From Jeotgalibacillus soli (lineage in GTDB: Bacteria > Bacillota > Bacilli > Bacillales > Jeotgalibacillaceae): DNA of 64,000 bases. Of the stretch, positions 40,065-48,858 are shown one piece after another. A model generated the notes under the pieces. The model saw only the letters and a program-made list of their open reading frames with translations. It searched no databases and was not told the origin of the DNA. The translations under genes and the position numbers were made by a program. Position 1 is the stretch's first letter. Every line of letters starts with the position of its first letter. Location of the stretch: assembly GCF_000829435.1 (NCBI RefSeq), contig NZ_JXRP01000019.1, positions 310,001-374,000 on the forward strand, written 5' to 3'.

Positions 40065-40816
40065 TAAAGTTTTCTGCAAGTGAAGAAAATACGTTCACTT
40101 GTTTCGGTTGGTGATTGTGAGGACAAAAAGTCTGCTGTTACAGTTTCCACTGTAAATCCTGCATCCTGAAGCCATTTTGTATATTGTTCAACAGAAAATG
40201 TACGCTGTTTGTGAAGTTCATCAAATCGAGCGTATAAATCCTTTTTTTCATTTTCAAGTACAAAAAAAGAGAGTTCGTGCTCCACACTGTCAGCTTCTTC
40301 TCCAGGAAAAGAGTTCCAAATATAAGCGACATCTCCATTATCAAACGTGAAGGTTTGGTCAATAAACATCTCATGTATTTTATAGAGAGAGTGTACATCA
40401 AATAGCAATAAACCACCTGGAAGCAGTTGTTCATAAACTCTTGAGAACGTGCTTCTAACTTGATCAACCTCTTCCAAATAATTCAGTGAATCACAAAAAA
40501 TGGTGATCACATCAAATGGTTCAAAACCTTCAAGTTCTGCCATATCCTGCTGAAACAATTGAATAGGCACCCCTTGGCGAGCTGCTTTATCAGCTGCAAC
40601 AGAAAGCATCGCATCTGAGAGGTCTATACCTGTTACTTCAAAGCCTTCCTGAGCGATTTTAATGGTACATTCGCCAGTTCCACAACCAATATCAAGCAGC
40701 CTCTTACCACTAACATTAAAAAGTGAGACTTGATCAAGGACAAAATTTATCCATTGATTGTATGGCATATCGCTCATTAGCTGGTCATAAACTTCTGCAA
40801 ATCTTCCATAGCTCAT
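40064..40816 (-). CDS. yqeM: Class I SAM-dependent methyltransferase YqeM
   Basis: Putative methyltransferase of unknown substrate. AdoMet motif I is LLDIGCGTGECTIKIA (about 40-55), followed by VTGIDLSDAML and FDVITIFCDSLNYL. 250 residues. Its start overlaps the rsfS stop (ATGA). It is the last gene of the yqeG-to-yqeM operon. Confidence 0.92.
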   Translation of the reverse strand: MSYGRFAEVYDQLMSDMPYNQWINFVLDQVSLFNVSGKRLLDIGCGTGECTIKIAQEGFEVTGIDLSDAMLSVAADKAARQGVPIQLFQQDMAELEGFEPFDVITIFCDSLNYLEEVDQVRSTFSRVYEQLLPGGLLLFDVHSLYKIHEMFIDQTFTFDNGDVAYIWNSFPGEEADSVEHELSFFVLENEKKDLYARFDELHKQRTFSVEQYTKWLQDAGFTVETVTADFLSSQSPTETSERIFFTCRKL

Positions 40817-41169
40817 CCGTTTATGCTGCTTGCCACATCTTCAATAGGTGCATCTCCCCAAAGTTTTTCTAATTTATAATAGTCGCGGTCTTCTCTATGA
40901 AAAACATGTACGACTACATCTCCAAGATCCACTAATACCCAGCGTGCTTCATCAAAGCCTTCTATTCGTTTGATCACATGCCCTTGTTCCTCTGCACGGT
41001 CCTTAACTTCTCTTGCAATGGCCTGCACCTGTTTGTCTGAGTTCCCGTGGCAAATGATAAAGTAATCAGCAATCAACGAGACTCCCTTCATATTTAGCGC
41101 TATAATATCATCTGCACGCTTATCATCCACAGCCTTATAGGCCAATTTCAATAATTCAACTTCATTCAT
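40813..41169 (-). CDS. rsfS: Ribosomal silencing factor RsfS
   Basis: Binds L14 on the 50S subunit and blocks joining with 30S when nutrients are low. The 118-residue DUF143 fold has DDIIALNMKGVSLIADYFII, WVLVDLGDVVVHVFH and YYKLEKLWGDA. It overlaps yqeK by 8 bases. Confidence 0.96.
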   Translation of the reverse strand: MNEVELLKLAYKAVDDKRADDIIALNMKGVSLIADYFIICHGNSDKQVQAIAREVKDRAEEQGHVIKRIEGFDEARWVLVDLGDVVVHVFHREDRDYYKLEKLWGDAPIEDVASSING

Positions 41170-41740
41170 ATTTTCTTTTCTCCTTTTGCAGCATCAAATC
41201 ATTGTAACACTCAAGAGTGTCTGGAAAGATACGCTGCTTTTTCTCAATTAAAAAAACGATCGATTGTGCAACAGCTCGACAAAGCGCTTTCTCAAGATCT
41301 TCATGAGCAAGCTCCCGGACTCGTTCCACACCAGAAAACTTTCTTCCCGGTTCTATATAATCAGCCACATAAATGATTTTTTCCACAAGGGTCATATTCG
41401 CACGCCCCGTAGTATGATAACGAATTGCGTCCAATATTTCCCTCTCATGAATACCAGCCAGCACGGTTGCCAAATGCGCACCTACTGGAGCATGCCATAG
41501 CTCATGATGAAACAGCAGTAGTCTAGGGTCCATCCCCTCGCTTTGAATCAACTGTTTCATTTCATCTCGATTATGATATTTCGCCATATCATGTAAAATA
41601 GCGGCCATTTCTGCATATTCTTCATTCGCTCCATAGCGTTTAGCAAGAGCAACCGCGGTTTCAACTACACCTAATGTATGTTTATATCTCTTTTCAGGTA
41701 ATAAGCCTTCAACGAGCGTTAATGCTTCATAACGATTCAT
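41162..41740 (-). CDS. yqeK: HD-domain symmetrical Ap4A hydrolase YqeK
   Basis: Cleaves diadenosine tetraphosphate symmetrically to two ADP. The metal site uses H21 and the HD pair H50-D51 in AAILHDMAKY, with later His in FHHELWHAPVGA and RYHTTG. The start is the ATG at 41740, with AAGGAGGG upstream (192 residues). It overlaps nadD by 14 bases, so translation is coupled. Confidence 0.94.
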   Translation of the reverse strand: MNRYEALTLVEGLLPEKRYKHTLGVVETAVALAKRYGANEEYAEMAAILHDMAKYHNRDEMKQLIQSEGMDPRLLLFHHELWHAPVGAHLATVLAGIHEREILDAIRYHTTGRANMTLVEKIIYVADYIEPGRKFSGVERVRELAHEDLEKALCRAVAQSIVFLIEKKQRIFPDTLECYNDLMLQKEKRKYE

Positions 41741-42305
41741 ATAAGCCCTCCTTAGATATAAAATCACTTACGGCATCTGGCAGTAAAAATGATACATTTT
41801 TACCTTGTTTCAGTCGTTCCCTTAATAGTGTAGAAGAAACATCAACCATGGGTGACTTTACCATGTGAATTGAATAGTGCGACTCTCCCATTGCTCCTGA
41901 GCGAGGAATTCCAATAAATTTAATTTCGCGAATCAGCTCTTCAATCCGATACCACTTTGGCAGATAATCAATCATATCTCCACCAATGATAAAATAAAAA
42001 TCAACATCCGGTTCCCGCTGCTTTAACAGCATCATTGTATCAAATGTATAGGATGGACCAGAACGTTCAAATTCAATTTGCTCTAAACTAAAATATGAAA
42101 CATCTGCGATTGACAGTTCAATCATACGGATTCGCTGTTCACTTGTTGTGCCGCCTGCTATTTTTTTATGCGGAGGAATTTGGCTCGGCATAAACCGAAC
42201 CTCATCAAGCGACATGGCATGATACACTTCGTTTGCCATAATTAAATGACCAATGTGAGGCGGGTTAAAGGTGCCTCCAAGTATCCCTACCTTTTTCTTG
42301 GGCAT
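41727..42305 (-). CDS. nadD: Nicotinate-nucleotide adenylyltransferase NadD
   Basis: Forms deamido-NAD from nicotinate mononucleotide and ATP in NAD synthesis. GGTFNPPHIGH (about 10-20) is the nucleotidyltransferase motif, and SSTLLRERLKQG (near 157) matches the ISSTxIR motif. 192 residues. Its ATG overlaps the yhbY stop by one base. Confidence 0.97.
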   Translation of the reverse strand: MPKKKVGILGGTFNPPHIGHLIMANEVYHAMSLDEVRFMPSQIPPHKKIAGGTTSEQRIRMIELSIADVSYFSLEQIEFERSGPSYTFDTMMLLKQREPDVDFYFIIGGDMIDYLPKWYRIEELIREIKFIGIPRSGAMGESHYSIHMVKSPMVDVSSTLLRERLKQGKNVSFLLPDAVSDFISKEGLYESL

Positions 42306-42604
42306 TACTTCACCTTTGGTAATTCCAATTTTTTATTTTCACGTGACTCTTTATAAAGAACAATGATGTTGCCAATCAACTGAACCAGCTCTGCACGTGT
42401 TCCTTTTACAATTTCTTCTGAAATCTCAAATTTATTATCTTCGCAATTTTGCAAAATGCTGATCTTTAAAAGCTCCCTTGCCTCTAAAGCTTCTGCAATC
42501 TGCTTGATCATATTATCATTCACTCCACCTTTTCCTACTTGAAAAATTGGGGAAAGATGATGTGCTTCTGATCGTAAAAATCGTTTTTGCTTACCTGTTA
42601 ACAT
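42305..42604 (-). CDS. yhbY: RNA-binding protein YhbY (CRM domain, YqeI)
   Basis: A 99-residue CRM-domain protein associated with pre-50S particles. LTGKQKRFLRSEAHHLSPIF, the GxxG loop GKGGVND, and LVQLIGNIIVLYKES are the family signatures. It overlaps aroE by 7 bases. Confidence 0.94.
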   Translation of the reverse strand: MLTGKQKRFLRSEAHHLSPIFQVGKGGVNDNMIKQIAEALEARELLKISILQNCEDNKFEISEEIVKGTRAELVQLIGNIIVLYKESRENKKLELPKVK

Positions 42605-43443
42605 GTCGTTCCTCCTTGATTTAATTCTATCATGGTCATCGCCTTTTCTATATCAGGACGTATTCCTGTCCAATGTTCGAAGGCAAGAGCCCCCTGGTAA
42701 ACAAACATCCCTACACCGTTTAGCGTTTCGGCTCCTCTTTCCTTAGCTGCTTTTAAAAATGCCGTTTCCAATGGATTGTAAATAATATCTACTGCCAGTG
42801 TTCCAGCTTTTATATTAGTAACTTCTATCGGAACGCTGTCGATTTCTGGATACATCCCAACTGAAGTTGTGTTAATAATAATATCGTATTGAGTAAGCTG
42901 TTCTGTTGCGGAATCTAAGGAAATCCCTTTAAAGTTTCCATCAGCAGCGATCTTACTGATAAGAGAAGACGCTCTTTCTACGGTACGGTTTGCTATATGA
43001 ATGTTATTGACACCGGCATTAACAAGAGCGTAGTAAATCCCCTTTGCAGCTCCCCCAGCTCCTATCAGCAGGATCGATGATGTTTTTAGCTGCTCTTTTG
43101 TTCTTTTCAGCGATAAAGAAGCAACAAAACCATCACCATCCGTATTCGTTCCTACCCATTTCCCATTTTTATAGACGACAGTGTTAACGGCACCAATAGC
43201 AACTGCTGCAGCGTCTACCTCATCAAGGAACGGTATAATGGCTTCTTTATACGGAATCGTTACATTCCAACCCTTCATTTGTAAAGCTTTCATTCCTCTG
43301 ATGGCATTCCCAAGCTGATTTTTTTCTATTTTAAAGGGATGATAATAGCCTTCAAAATTTTCATTTCGAAACCAAGCATTATGCATCATCGGTGATTTAG
43401 AATGCTCAATTGGATAACCAATTACGCCATATAATGATTTCAC
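42598..43443 (-). CDS. aroE: Shikimate dehydrogenase AroE
   Basis: Reduces 3-dehydroshikimate with NADPH in aromatic amino-acid synthesis. Substrate motif YGVIGYPIEHSKSPMMHN, catalytic Lys in GWNVTIPYKE, and Rossmann loop GAGGAAKGI. The start is the GTG at 43443 (281 residues), with GGAGG 8 bases upstream. A TTG at 43461 would place that site inside the gene. Confidence 0.96.
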   Translation of the reverse strand: MKSLYGVIGYPIEHSKSPMMHNAWFRNENFEGYYHPFKIEKNQLGNAIRGMKALQMKGWNVTIPYKEAIIPFLDEVDAAAVAIGAVNTVVYKNGKWVGTNTDGDGFVASLSLKRTKEQLKTSSILLIGAGGAAKGIYYALVNAGVNNIHIANRTVERASSLISKIAADGNFKGISLDSATEQLTQYDIIINTTSVGMYPEIDSVPIEVTNIKAGTLAVDIIYNPLETAFLKAAKERGAETLNGVGMFVYQGALAFEHWTGIRPDIEKAMTMIELNQGGTTC

Positions 43444-43462
43444 CAGGCTCACCTCCTGCAAT

Positions 43463-44569
43463 TTAAATGAGGGATTTCCTCACCAATACGCTTACACCCT
43501 TTGGTGCATATGCTGCTATTTTCACACCAGGTTGGTTTACAGTAATCCAACCAAGACCTGAAAATACAACATCCATTTTTTCATCTTTAATGGAAAATTC
43601 GTGACGGACAAGCTCGGGAAAACTCTCCAAATCCTCTATACGCGGAGGAGACAATAAATCACCGAGATGACGCTCATATAAGTCATCCGCTTTTTCTAGC
43701 TTCGTGCGATGAATTTCCAAGTCATTAGAAAAATAACAAGTAAAGGATTTTCTGCCGCCTTTTAAGTAGTCAAAACGAGCTAAACCGCCAGCAAAAAGAG
43801 TTTGCTCTTCATTTAACTGGAAGATTACTGGCTTCATTTCTTTTCTAGCCATCACATACTTTAAATCTTTTTTATTAACAACGTGAGCCATTTGGTCACG
43901 ATTAATAATACCCGGTGTATCAATAATTGCCTGGCCATCATCAAGCGGAATCTCAATCATATCTAATGTTGTCCCTGGAAAATGTGAAGTTGTAATAACA
44001 TCTCCTTCTCCCGTAACTTCTTTAATAATACGATTAATAAAAGTCGATTTTCCTACATTGGTACAGCCGACAATATAGACATCTCTTCCTTTACGATGCA
44101 GCTCAATCGCTGCCAGTGCTTCTTGAATATGATGACCCTTCTCTGCACTGCTAAGCAATACATCTACTGGCTTCAAGCCAAGCTCCTTGGCCTCTTGTTT
44201 CATCCAGTTAATGAGCTTATTAGGGTTAAGAGATTTAGGAAGAATGTCACTCTTATTACCAATTAAAAGAACCGGGTTGTTTCCGACGAATCGATGCAGT
44301 CCATGTAAAAAACTACCATTAAAGTCCACAATATCCACAATTTTAACGATCAGCGCATCCACTTTTCCAAGTCCATTAAGGATTTTCAAGAAATCATCGT
44401 CTGTTAATGCAACATCCTGAACTTCATTATAATGCTTTAAACGAAAACAACGCTGACAAATTACTTGTTCTTTCTCAAGGCTCGAAGGCGGTGCATAGCC
44501 GATACCTTCCTTGTTCTCTGTCTGGATGGCAATACCACAGCCTATACATGTTACTTCCTTCTCGTTCAC
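43463..44569 (-). CDS. yqeH: Circularly permuted ribosome biogenesis GTPase YqeH
   Basis: GTPase needed for 30S assembly. The zinc finger uses C8, C11, C38 and C41. The G motifs are permuted: NKSD (105-108) comes before GCTNVGKS (168-175) and DTPG (217-220). A C-terminal RNA-binding domain follows. 368 residues. The ATG overlaps the yqeG stop by 4 bases. Confidence 0.96.
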   Translation of the reverse strand: MNEKEVTCIGCGIAIQTENKEGIGYAPPSSLEKEQVICQRCFRLKHYNEVQDVALTDDDFLKILNGLGKVDALIVKIVDIVDFNGSFLHGLHRFVGNNPVLLIGNKSDILPKSLNPNKLINWMKQEAKELGLKPVDVLLSSAEKGHHIQEALAAIELHRKGRDVYIVGCTNVGKSTFINRIIKEVTGEGDVITTSHFPGTTLDMIEIPLDDGQAIIDTPGIINRDQMAHVVNKKDLKYVMARKEMKPVIFQLNEEQTLFAGGLARFDYLKGGRKSFTCYFSNDLEIHRTKLEKADDLYERHLGDLLSPPRIEDLESFPELVRHEFSIKDEKMDVVFSGLGWITVNQPGVKIAAYAPKGVSVLVRKSLI

Positions 44570-45087
44570 GGTTTATCCTCCCACTGAATCATATTTTTCC
44601 GTTTAAACCAATTCAAAATTCTTCTCTCCACTTTTCGGTTAATTCGGGTGAAGAAACCGTCTGTTTGTGCTACAGGCACCACTAAAATTGTATAAAGACG
44701 ATTGCGGTTCCCACCTAAAACATCGGTTAGAAGCTGATCCCCGATTACCACCGTTTCTTCTTTTTTTACCTTCATATCACGAATGGCCTTTCTGAATGCT
44801 CGTCCCATTGGTTTTCTAGCATGATAGATAAATGGAATCTCAATTGGTTCAGAAAAAGCCCCAACACGCAGCTGATTGTTATTCGACACAATAGTTACCA
44901 GTATACCATGATTCTTCATTGATTCGAGCCATTCTAATAAACGAGGAGTAGCATTCGCGCGATCCCACTCGACTAATGTATTATCGAGATCTGTAATAAT
45001 CGCCTTTATTCCTTGTTCTTTTAGTTTTGACGGAGTTATGTCAAAAATACTGTTTACGTATTCATTAGGTAAAAATAATTTCAACAA
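44566..45087 (-). CDS. yqeG: HAD IIIA family phosphatase YqeG
   Basis: HAD-fold phosphatase; a phosphatidylglycerophosphate phosphatase role is known for relatives but not shown here. The nucleophile D33 and acid D35 lie in TDLDNTLVEWD. The last motif is VIGDQLLTDVLGGNR. 173 residues from TTG at 45087, with GAGG 10 bases upstream. It is the first gene of the operon that runs to yqeM, with a good promoter at 45121-45149. Confidence 0.92.
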   Translation of the reverse strand: MLKLFLPNEYVNSIFDITPSKLKEQGIKAIITDLDNTLVEWDRANATPRLLEWLESMKNHGILVTIVSNNNQLRVGAFSEPIEIPFIYHARKPMGRAFRKAIRDMKVKKEETVVIGDQLLTDVLGGNRNRLYTILVVPVAQTDGFFTRINRKVERRILNWFKRKNMIQWEDKP

Positions 45088-45120
45088 TACAGATTCACCT
45101 CTTTATTCATTTTCGTTCCC

Positions 45121-45149
45121 ATCATACAAGAATAATCATTGATTTTCAA
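45121..45149 (-). promoter_or_regulatory. SigA promoter of the yqeG operon
   Basis: On the minus strand TTGAAA (45144-45149), 17 bases, TATGAT (45121-45126), 34 bases before the start codon. Confidence 0.75.
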
Positions 45150-45209
45150 AACGAACAGAAGTTCAAATATGATGGGAATCGTTCGACAAATTTATCCTTT
45201 TTTCTCATT

Positions 45210-45308
45210 TGTGGATAACTATCCCTTTTCTACATGCTAGAGTATGTATGGGTTTGACCAAGATATCTACAAGTTCTTCACAGATTATCCACCGAGTGTT
45301 GTGGATAA
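45210..45308 (+). promoter_or_regulatory. DnaA box cluster upstream of sda
   Basis: Two perfect boxes TGTGGATAA (reverse complement TTATCCACA) at 45210-45218 and 45300-45308, and one near-perfect TTATCCACC at 45285-45293. DnaA controls sda directly in B. subtilis, which fits. Confidence 0.85.
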
Positions 45309-45316
45309 GAGAACGC

Positions 45317-45345
45317 TTGTTCTTTGGGTTTTATTCTGATATTTT
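45317..45345 (+). promoter_or_regulatory. Candidate SigA promoter of sda
   Basis: TTGTTC (45317-45322), 17 bases, TATTTT (45340-45345), directly after the third DnaA box. Confidence 0.5.
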
Positions 45346-45391
45346 TAGATTACAAATTAAGCGATCAGTATCTTTGAAAGGAGCGGTAGAG

Positions 45392-45532
45392 ATGGAAGAC
45401 CTGCCACTAACACTATTAGTTGAGGCCTTGCAAAAAGCGAAAAAACTCCAGCTATCAAGTGATTTTATTTCCTTAATTGAAAAAGAAATTGAAAGAAAAA
45501 CGATTCGCAGCATGGATTCACTATACTCGTAA
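45392..45532 (+). CDS. sda: Sporulation checkpoint inhibitor Sda
   Basis: Small antikinase that blocks the sporulation kinases when replication is perturbed. The 46 residues align end to end with B. subtilis Sda: LLVEALQKAKKLQLSSDFI and LIEKEIERKTI form the helical hairpin. The ATG has AAAGGAG about 9 bases upstream. Longer in-frame starts would run back through the DnaA boxes. Its last 12 bases overlap psd on the other strand. Confidence 0.9.
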   Translation: MEDLPLTLLVEALQKAKKLQLSSDFISLIEKEIERKTIRSMDSLYS

Positions 45533-46297
45533 CTGTCCTATTACCTCTCCCATTTTTACGGGTCCAAATTTCTTAGTGAGTTCGATCGATCCTTCTTCAG
45601 CGACTAAAATGACCGTTGATCCAAAACGAAAAAACCCAACTTCCTCACCTTTACGCCATTTGTCGTCTGTATTACTTAAGTGGATAGAATTAACAAACAT
45701 TGCACCCACTTTTATAAACGCAAACTTCTTTTCATGCTCAGTGACTAACTCCGTAACCATTCTATAATTTTTGGATAAAGGACGATCACCATATGAAAGT
45801 CCAATGTGATTAACAGGATATGACGAACGACCAAATATCCATTGACGTCCTACAGAAGCATTGACCGGACTATGTATACGGTGATAATTTGCTGGACTCA
45901 GGTATAAAATGATCATATACCCATTTCTAAACGTCTCAGCAAATGCATTGCTCCCAAGAAGGTCCGTGATTGTGTAGGAATGACCTTTCACAATATATTG
46001 TCCGTCTGAAGCAAGGGGTCCTGCATACTCAATTTTACCGTCTACAGGACTGATCAGCGTATTTTGATCTTCAGATATCGGTCTCGCTCCTCTTTTAACT
46101 TCCCTGGTAAAAAACTCTTGCAAGGAAGAAAAACCTTTATCTGGAATTTCCCACTCCTCCATCTTTATACCAAAAGTCTTTTGATACGAAGGGATGATTT
46201 TTTTGCTATAGGCTGATCCTGTAAATGCTTTTAGTACTGACGAGGTTGTTTTTCCATTCGTTAACTCCACACATTTTTGATAAATAAAACGCTTCAT
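45521..46297 (-). CDS. psd: Phosphatidylserine decarboxylase proenzyme
   Basis: Converts phosphatidylserine to phosphatidylethanolamine at the membrane. The proenzyme cleaves itself at the GST motif (FRFGSTVIL); S227 becomes the pyruvoyl group, leaving a 32-residue alpha chain. The catalytic His lies in SPANYHRIHSPV. The start is the ATG at 46297 (258 residues), with GGGAGG upstream. It is divergent from pssA, the enzyme that makes its substrate. Confidence 0.95.
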   Translation of the reverse strand: MKRFIYQKCVELTNGKTTSSVLKAFTGSAYSKKIIPSYQKTFGIKMEEWEIPDKGFSSLQEFFTREVKRGARPISEDQNTLISPVDGKIEYAGPLASDGQYIVKGHSYTITDLLGSNAFAETFRNGYMIILYLSPANYHRIHSPVNASVGRQWIFGRSSYPVNHIGLSYGDRPLSKNYRMVTELVTEHEKKFAFIKVGAMFVNSIHLSNTDDKWRKGEEVGFFRFGSTVILVAEEGSIELTKKFGPVKMGEVIGQLRV

Positions 46298-46332
46298 AGA
46301 ACACAACCTCCCTTCTTCGACAATTAATAGAC

Positions 46333-46361
46333 TTAACAATTACGCGGAAAAAGAGTACAAT
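46333..46361 (+). promoter_or_regulatory. SigA promoter of pssA
   Basis: TTAACA (46333-46338), 17 bases, TACAAT (46356-46361), about 30 bases before pssA. Confidence 0.65.
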
Positions 46362-46392
46362 ATGAACCATAACCATTATAAGGAGGACACTC

Positions 46393-46932
46393 GTGTCATT
46401 TTTGCAAGTAATTGACGTAACCTTAAAAAAGGTTAAATCGCAAACAGCTAATATGTTAACATTGTCCAACCTAACGCTAGGTGGATTTGCTACCCTGTTT
46501 ATAACATCTGGACAATTCAACCTAGGTGCGCTGCTAATTTTTATAGCAGCATCGATGGATCGCCTCGACGGTATGGCTGCCAGAAGATTTGGCATTGAAT
46601 CTGAATTCGGAAAACAACTTGATTCAATGAGTGATATGGTTTCATTCGGAATTGCCCCTGCACTGCTTATCTATCATGGAATTCTCCACGATCTTGGCAT
46701 AAGTGGAATGCTTCTTGCTATCTTCTTTATTGGGTGTGGCGCCTTCCGTTTAGCCCGTTTTAACATCACTGAGTCCTCATCTTACTTTCAAGGTCTTCCC
46801 ATAACGGCAGCAGGATGTTTGATCACATTGAGTTACTTTGGACAAGGATTCATTTCGTTCTCACTACACATTACAATTATGTTTGTTCTTTCTTTACTCA
46901 TGGTAAGCCCAATTAAAGTAAAAAAAATGTAG
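46393..46932 (+). CDS. pssA: CDP-diacylglycerol-serine O-phosphatidyltransferase
   Basis: Makes phosphatidylserine from CDP-diacylglycerol and serine in the membrane. The full CDP-alcohol signature is present: D59-G60, A63-R64, G73, D77, D81. Several hydrophobic helices fill 179 residues. The start is GTG with AGGAGG 6 bases upstream. It is divergent from psd, so the two steps to phosphatidylethanolamine are encoded side by side. Confidence 0.95.
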   Translation: MSFLQVIDVTLKKVKSQTANMLTLSNLTLGGFATLFITSGQFNLGALLIFIAASMDRLDGMAARRFGIESEFGKQLDSMSDMVSFGIAPALLIYHGILHDLGISGMLLAIFFIGCGAFRLARFNITESSSYFQGLPITAAGCLITLSYFGQGFISFSLHITIMFVLSLLMVSPIKVKKM

Positions 46933-46939
46933 TCTTTCT

Positions 46940-46972
46940 AATAGCCGATTCCTTTGGGATCGGCTATTTTTA
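46940..46972 (+). terminator. Terminator after pssA
   Basis: AATAGCCGAT pairs with ATCGGCTATT around TCCTTTGGG, followed by TTT. Confidence 0.9.
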
Positions 46973-46974
46973 CG

Positions 46975-47271
46975 TTATTTTATCGTTTTAACTTTTTCTA
47001 AAAGATCATTCACTAAACGCCCTATAAACTATTGTACCTTTATGCTTGCAAGGAGGTTCATGCACCTCTTTTATTATATATGGAATAAAAGTATTTTTCC
47101 CATGCAAAAAAAGCATTATTTCTTTTGACGATCAATCTTTAATTTGTTAATACTAACACCTGTACTAGCGGGCCTATTCTGTATATTCACTTGTAATTTC
47201 CATTGGACTAGCAATAGAAAGCTCCCTATGTCATATAGTTTTAGTAATAACGAAATGAAGGGGGTTGAACA
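46975..47271. other. Intergenic region before sigK
   Basis: It contains a short GAGGT/ACCTC hairpin with TTTTATTATAT (47052-47080), perhaps a weak terminator. A SigE-like promoter lies near the right end. No gene could be supported. Confidence 0.5.
47214..47239 (+). promoter_or_regulatory. Candidate SigE promoter of sigK
   Basis: ATA (47214-47216), 15 bases, CATATAGT (47232-47239). This is close to the SigE pattern, and sigK is SigE-dependent in B. subtilis. Confidence 0.45.
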
Positions 47272-47982
47272 TTGTCTAGCTTACTGCTTGCTTTATTGGC
47301 TACACTTGGAGACGGCACAGCACTATTTGGTTATTTTAAGCAAAATGCCTTTCCGCAGCCGCTATCAAAGGAAAAAGAAAAAGAAATGATTGAAAAAACG
47401 ATTGCCGGAGATGACACAGCAAGAAAAACGCTGATTGAGCATAATTTACGTCTAGTCGCACATATTGTAAAAAAATTCGAAAATACCGGTGAATCAAATG
47501 AAGATTTAATATCCATAGGTACCATCGGATTGATCAAGGCTATTGAAAGCTATTCTTTTGATAAAGGTACAAAACTTGCAACATATGCGGCCCGCTGTAT
47601 TGAAAATGAAATTTTAATGTTTCTTCGTTCATTAAAAAAAGTTAAAAAGGATGTGTCTCTTAACGATCCGATCGGCGAGGACAAGGATGGAAATGCCATC
47701 AGCTTGATCGATGTACTACGCGGCGAAGAGGATGAACTTGATGATCTTATTCAAAATAAGATGAATCAACGAAAGGTTAGAGAATACCTTCAATCTTTGG
47801 ATGAGCGTGAACGAGATGTAATCATAAAGCGTTTTGGACTTAATGGTGAAGAAGAAAAAACTCAGCGGGAAATCGCAAAAGAGCTGGGCATATCAAGAAG
47901 CTATGTCTCAAGAATTGAAAAAAGAGCCTTGATGAAGCTCTTTCATGAATTCTCTCAACAAGAGCGAAAAGGCAACGGATGA
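47272..47982 (+). CDS. sigK: RNA polymerase sporulation sigma factor SigK, intact with pro-sequence
   Basis: Late mother-cell sigma factor. The first 20 residues are a hydrophobic pro-sequence ([20 protein letters not shown]), with cleavage expected before Y21 by comparison with B. subtilis. Region 2 has [16 protein letters not shown] and [10 protein letters not shown]. Region 4 has [20 protein letters not shown]. The start is TTG with GGGGG 7 bases upstream. The gene is continuous: no skin element or recombinase interrupts it, unlike B. subtilis. It converges on mtnN with a 16-base gap. Confidence 0.96.
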   Translation: MSSLLLALLATLGDGTALFGYFKQNAFPQPLSKEKEKEMIEKTIAGDDTARKTLIEHNLRLVAHIVKKFENTGESNEDLISIGTIGLIKAIESYSFDKGTKLATYAARCIENEILMFLRSLKKVKKDVSLNDPIGEDKDGNAISLIDVLRGEEDELDDLIQNKMNQRKVREYLQSLDERERDVIIKRFGLNGEEEKTQREIAKELGISRSYVSRIEKRALMKLFHEFSQQERKGNG

Positions 47983-47998
47983 CTTGCGAACGCTTTGA

Positions 47999-48727
47999 TC
48001 AGCATTTCCGCTCTAAAACGTTTCCTCTGCTCTCTTTTAGTCCACTTACAATAGACATAACGAGCTCTGCCGAATTAACAGCCGCTTTTTGTAAATATTG
48101 ATCAAAGGATAGATGAGATTCTTTTCCTGCTATATCTGATAATGAACGAATAATAACAAAAGGTACACCGTATTGGTAAGAGACTTGCGCAATTGCTGCA
48201 GCTTCCATCTCTAATGCTTGCAGGCCAGTAAATTTATCGCGCAGTCCTTCAACTCGTACGGGATCATTCATAAATGAGTCTCCTGTAGCGATTAGCCCTG
48301 TAACAACCTGAACACCCTTAATGGCTCCTGCCTGTTTGACCGCCAGCTCCATAAGTGATTCATCGGCCAAAAATGCAGGCGGCAATTGAGGGACTTGCCC
48401 ATACTCATATCCAAATGCTGTAACGTCGACATCATGGTGTCGTACTTCTGTGGAAATCACTAAATCACCCACGTTTAATGAAGAATCGAAACCACCTGCT
48501 GAGCCGGTGTTTATGATCAGATCTGGCTGATGACGTTCCAGTAAAATCGTTGTGGTCATGGCTGCATTTACTTTACCGATTCCACTTTTTAACAACACAA
48601 CATCGATTCCACTCATCTTTCCTGTTGTGAACTCACTGTTAGCGACAATCTCCGTTTGTGACTGATCTATATTTGAACGCAATAATGCAACCTCTTCTTC
48701 CATTGCACCAATAATTGCTACTTTCAT
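47999..48727 (-). CDS. mtnN: 5'-methylthioadenosine/S-adenosylhomocysteine nucleosidase
   Basis: Cleaves methylthioadenosine and S-adenosylhomocysteine, releasing adenine, in methionine recycling. [16 protein letters not shown] at the start, [19 protein letters not shown] in the middle, and the catalytic Asp in [11 protein letters not shown]. The start is the ATG at 48727 (242 residues), with GAGGG upstream. An extended -10 (TGTTATGAT, 48772-48780, minus) may drive it. Confidence 0.95.
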   Translation of the reverse strand: MKVAIIGAMEEEVALLRSNIDQSQTEIVANSEFTTGKMSGIDVVLLKSGIGKVNAAMTTTILLERHQPDLIINTGSAGGFDSSLNVGDLVISTEVRHHDVDVTAFGYEYGQVPQLPPAFLADESLMELAVKQAGAIKGVQVVTGLIATGDSFMNDPVRVEGLRDKFTGLQALEMEAAAIAQVSYQYGVPFVIIRSLSDIAGKESHLSFDQYLQKAAVNSAELVMSIVSGLKESRGNVLERKC

Positions 48728-48858
48728 AAAATCCCTCATTTCAACAATTTCATCAAAACTCTCTTGACTGTATCATAACAAACTGCAAAATTCAATTCTT
48801 CATTTTGACAACACATGATAGAATGAAGTTGTAATAGCGCTATTTAGAGAGGTGATAG

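Larger units (their letters stand above)
45088..45391. other. Divergent control region between yqeG and sda
   Basis: Holds the yqeG promoter (minus), three DnaA boxes, and the sda promoter (plus). No further gene is visible. Confidence 0.8.

Noticed and set aside
46206..46595. Minus-strand open frame of 129 codons over the psd-pssA region
   Set aside because: It overlaps both psd and pssA in other frames and has no binding site or recognisable domain.
47060..47130. Tiny plus-strand ORF after GGAGG before sigK
   Set aside because: Spacing to the ATG is only about 3 bases, the product is a low-complexity 22-mer, and the site is better read as part of a short hairpin.
47272..47982. skin-like prophage or recombination site in sigK
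   Set aside because: The coding frame is continuous from pro-sequence to region 4, with no recombinase gene nearby.
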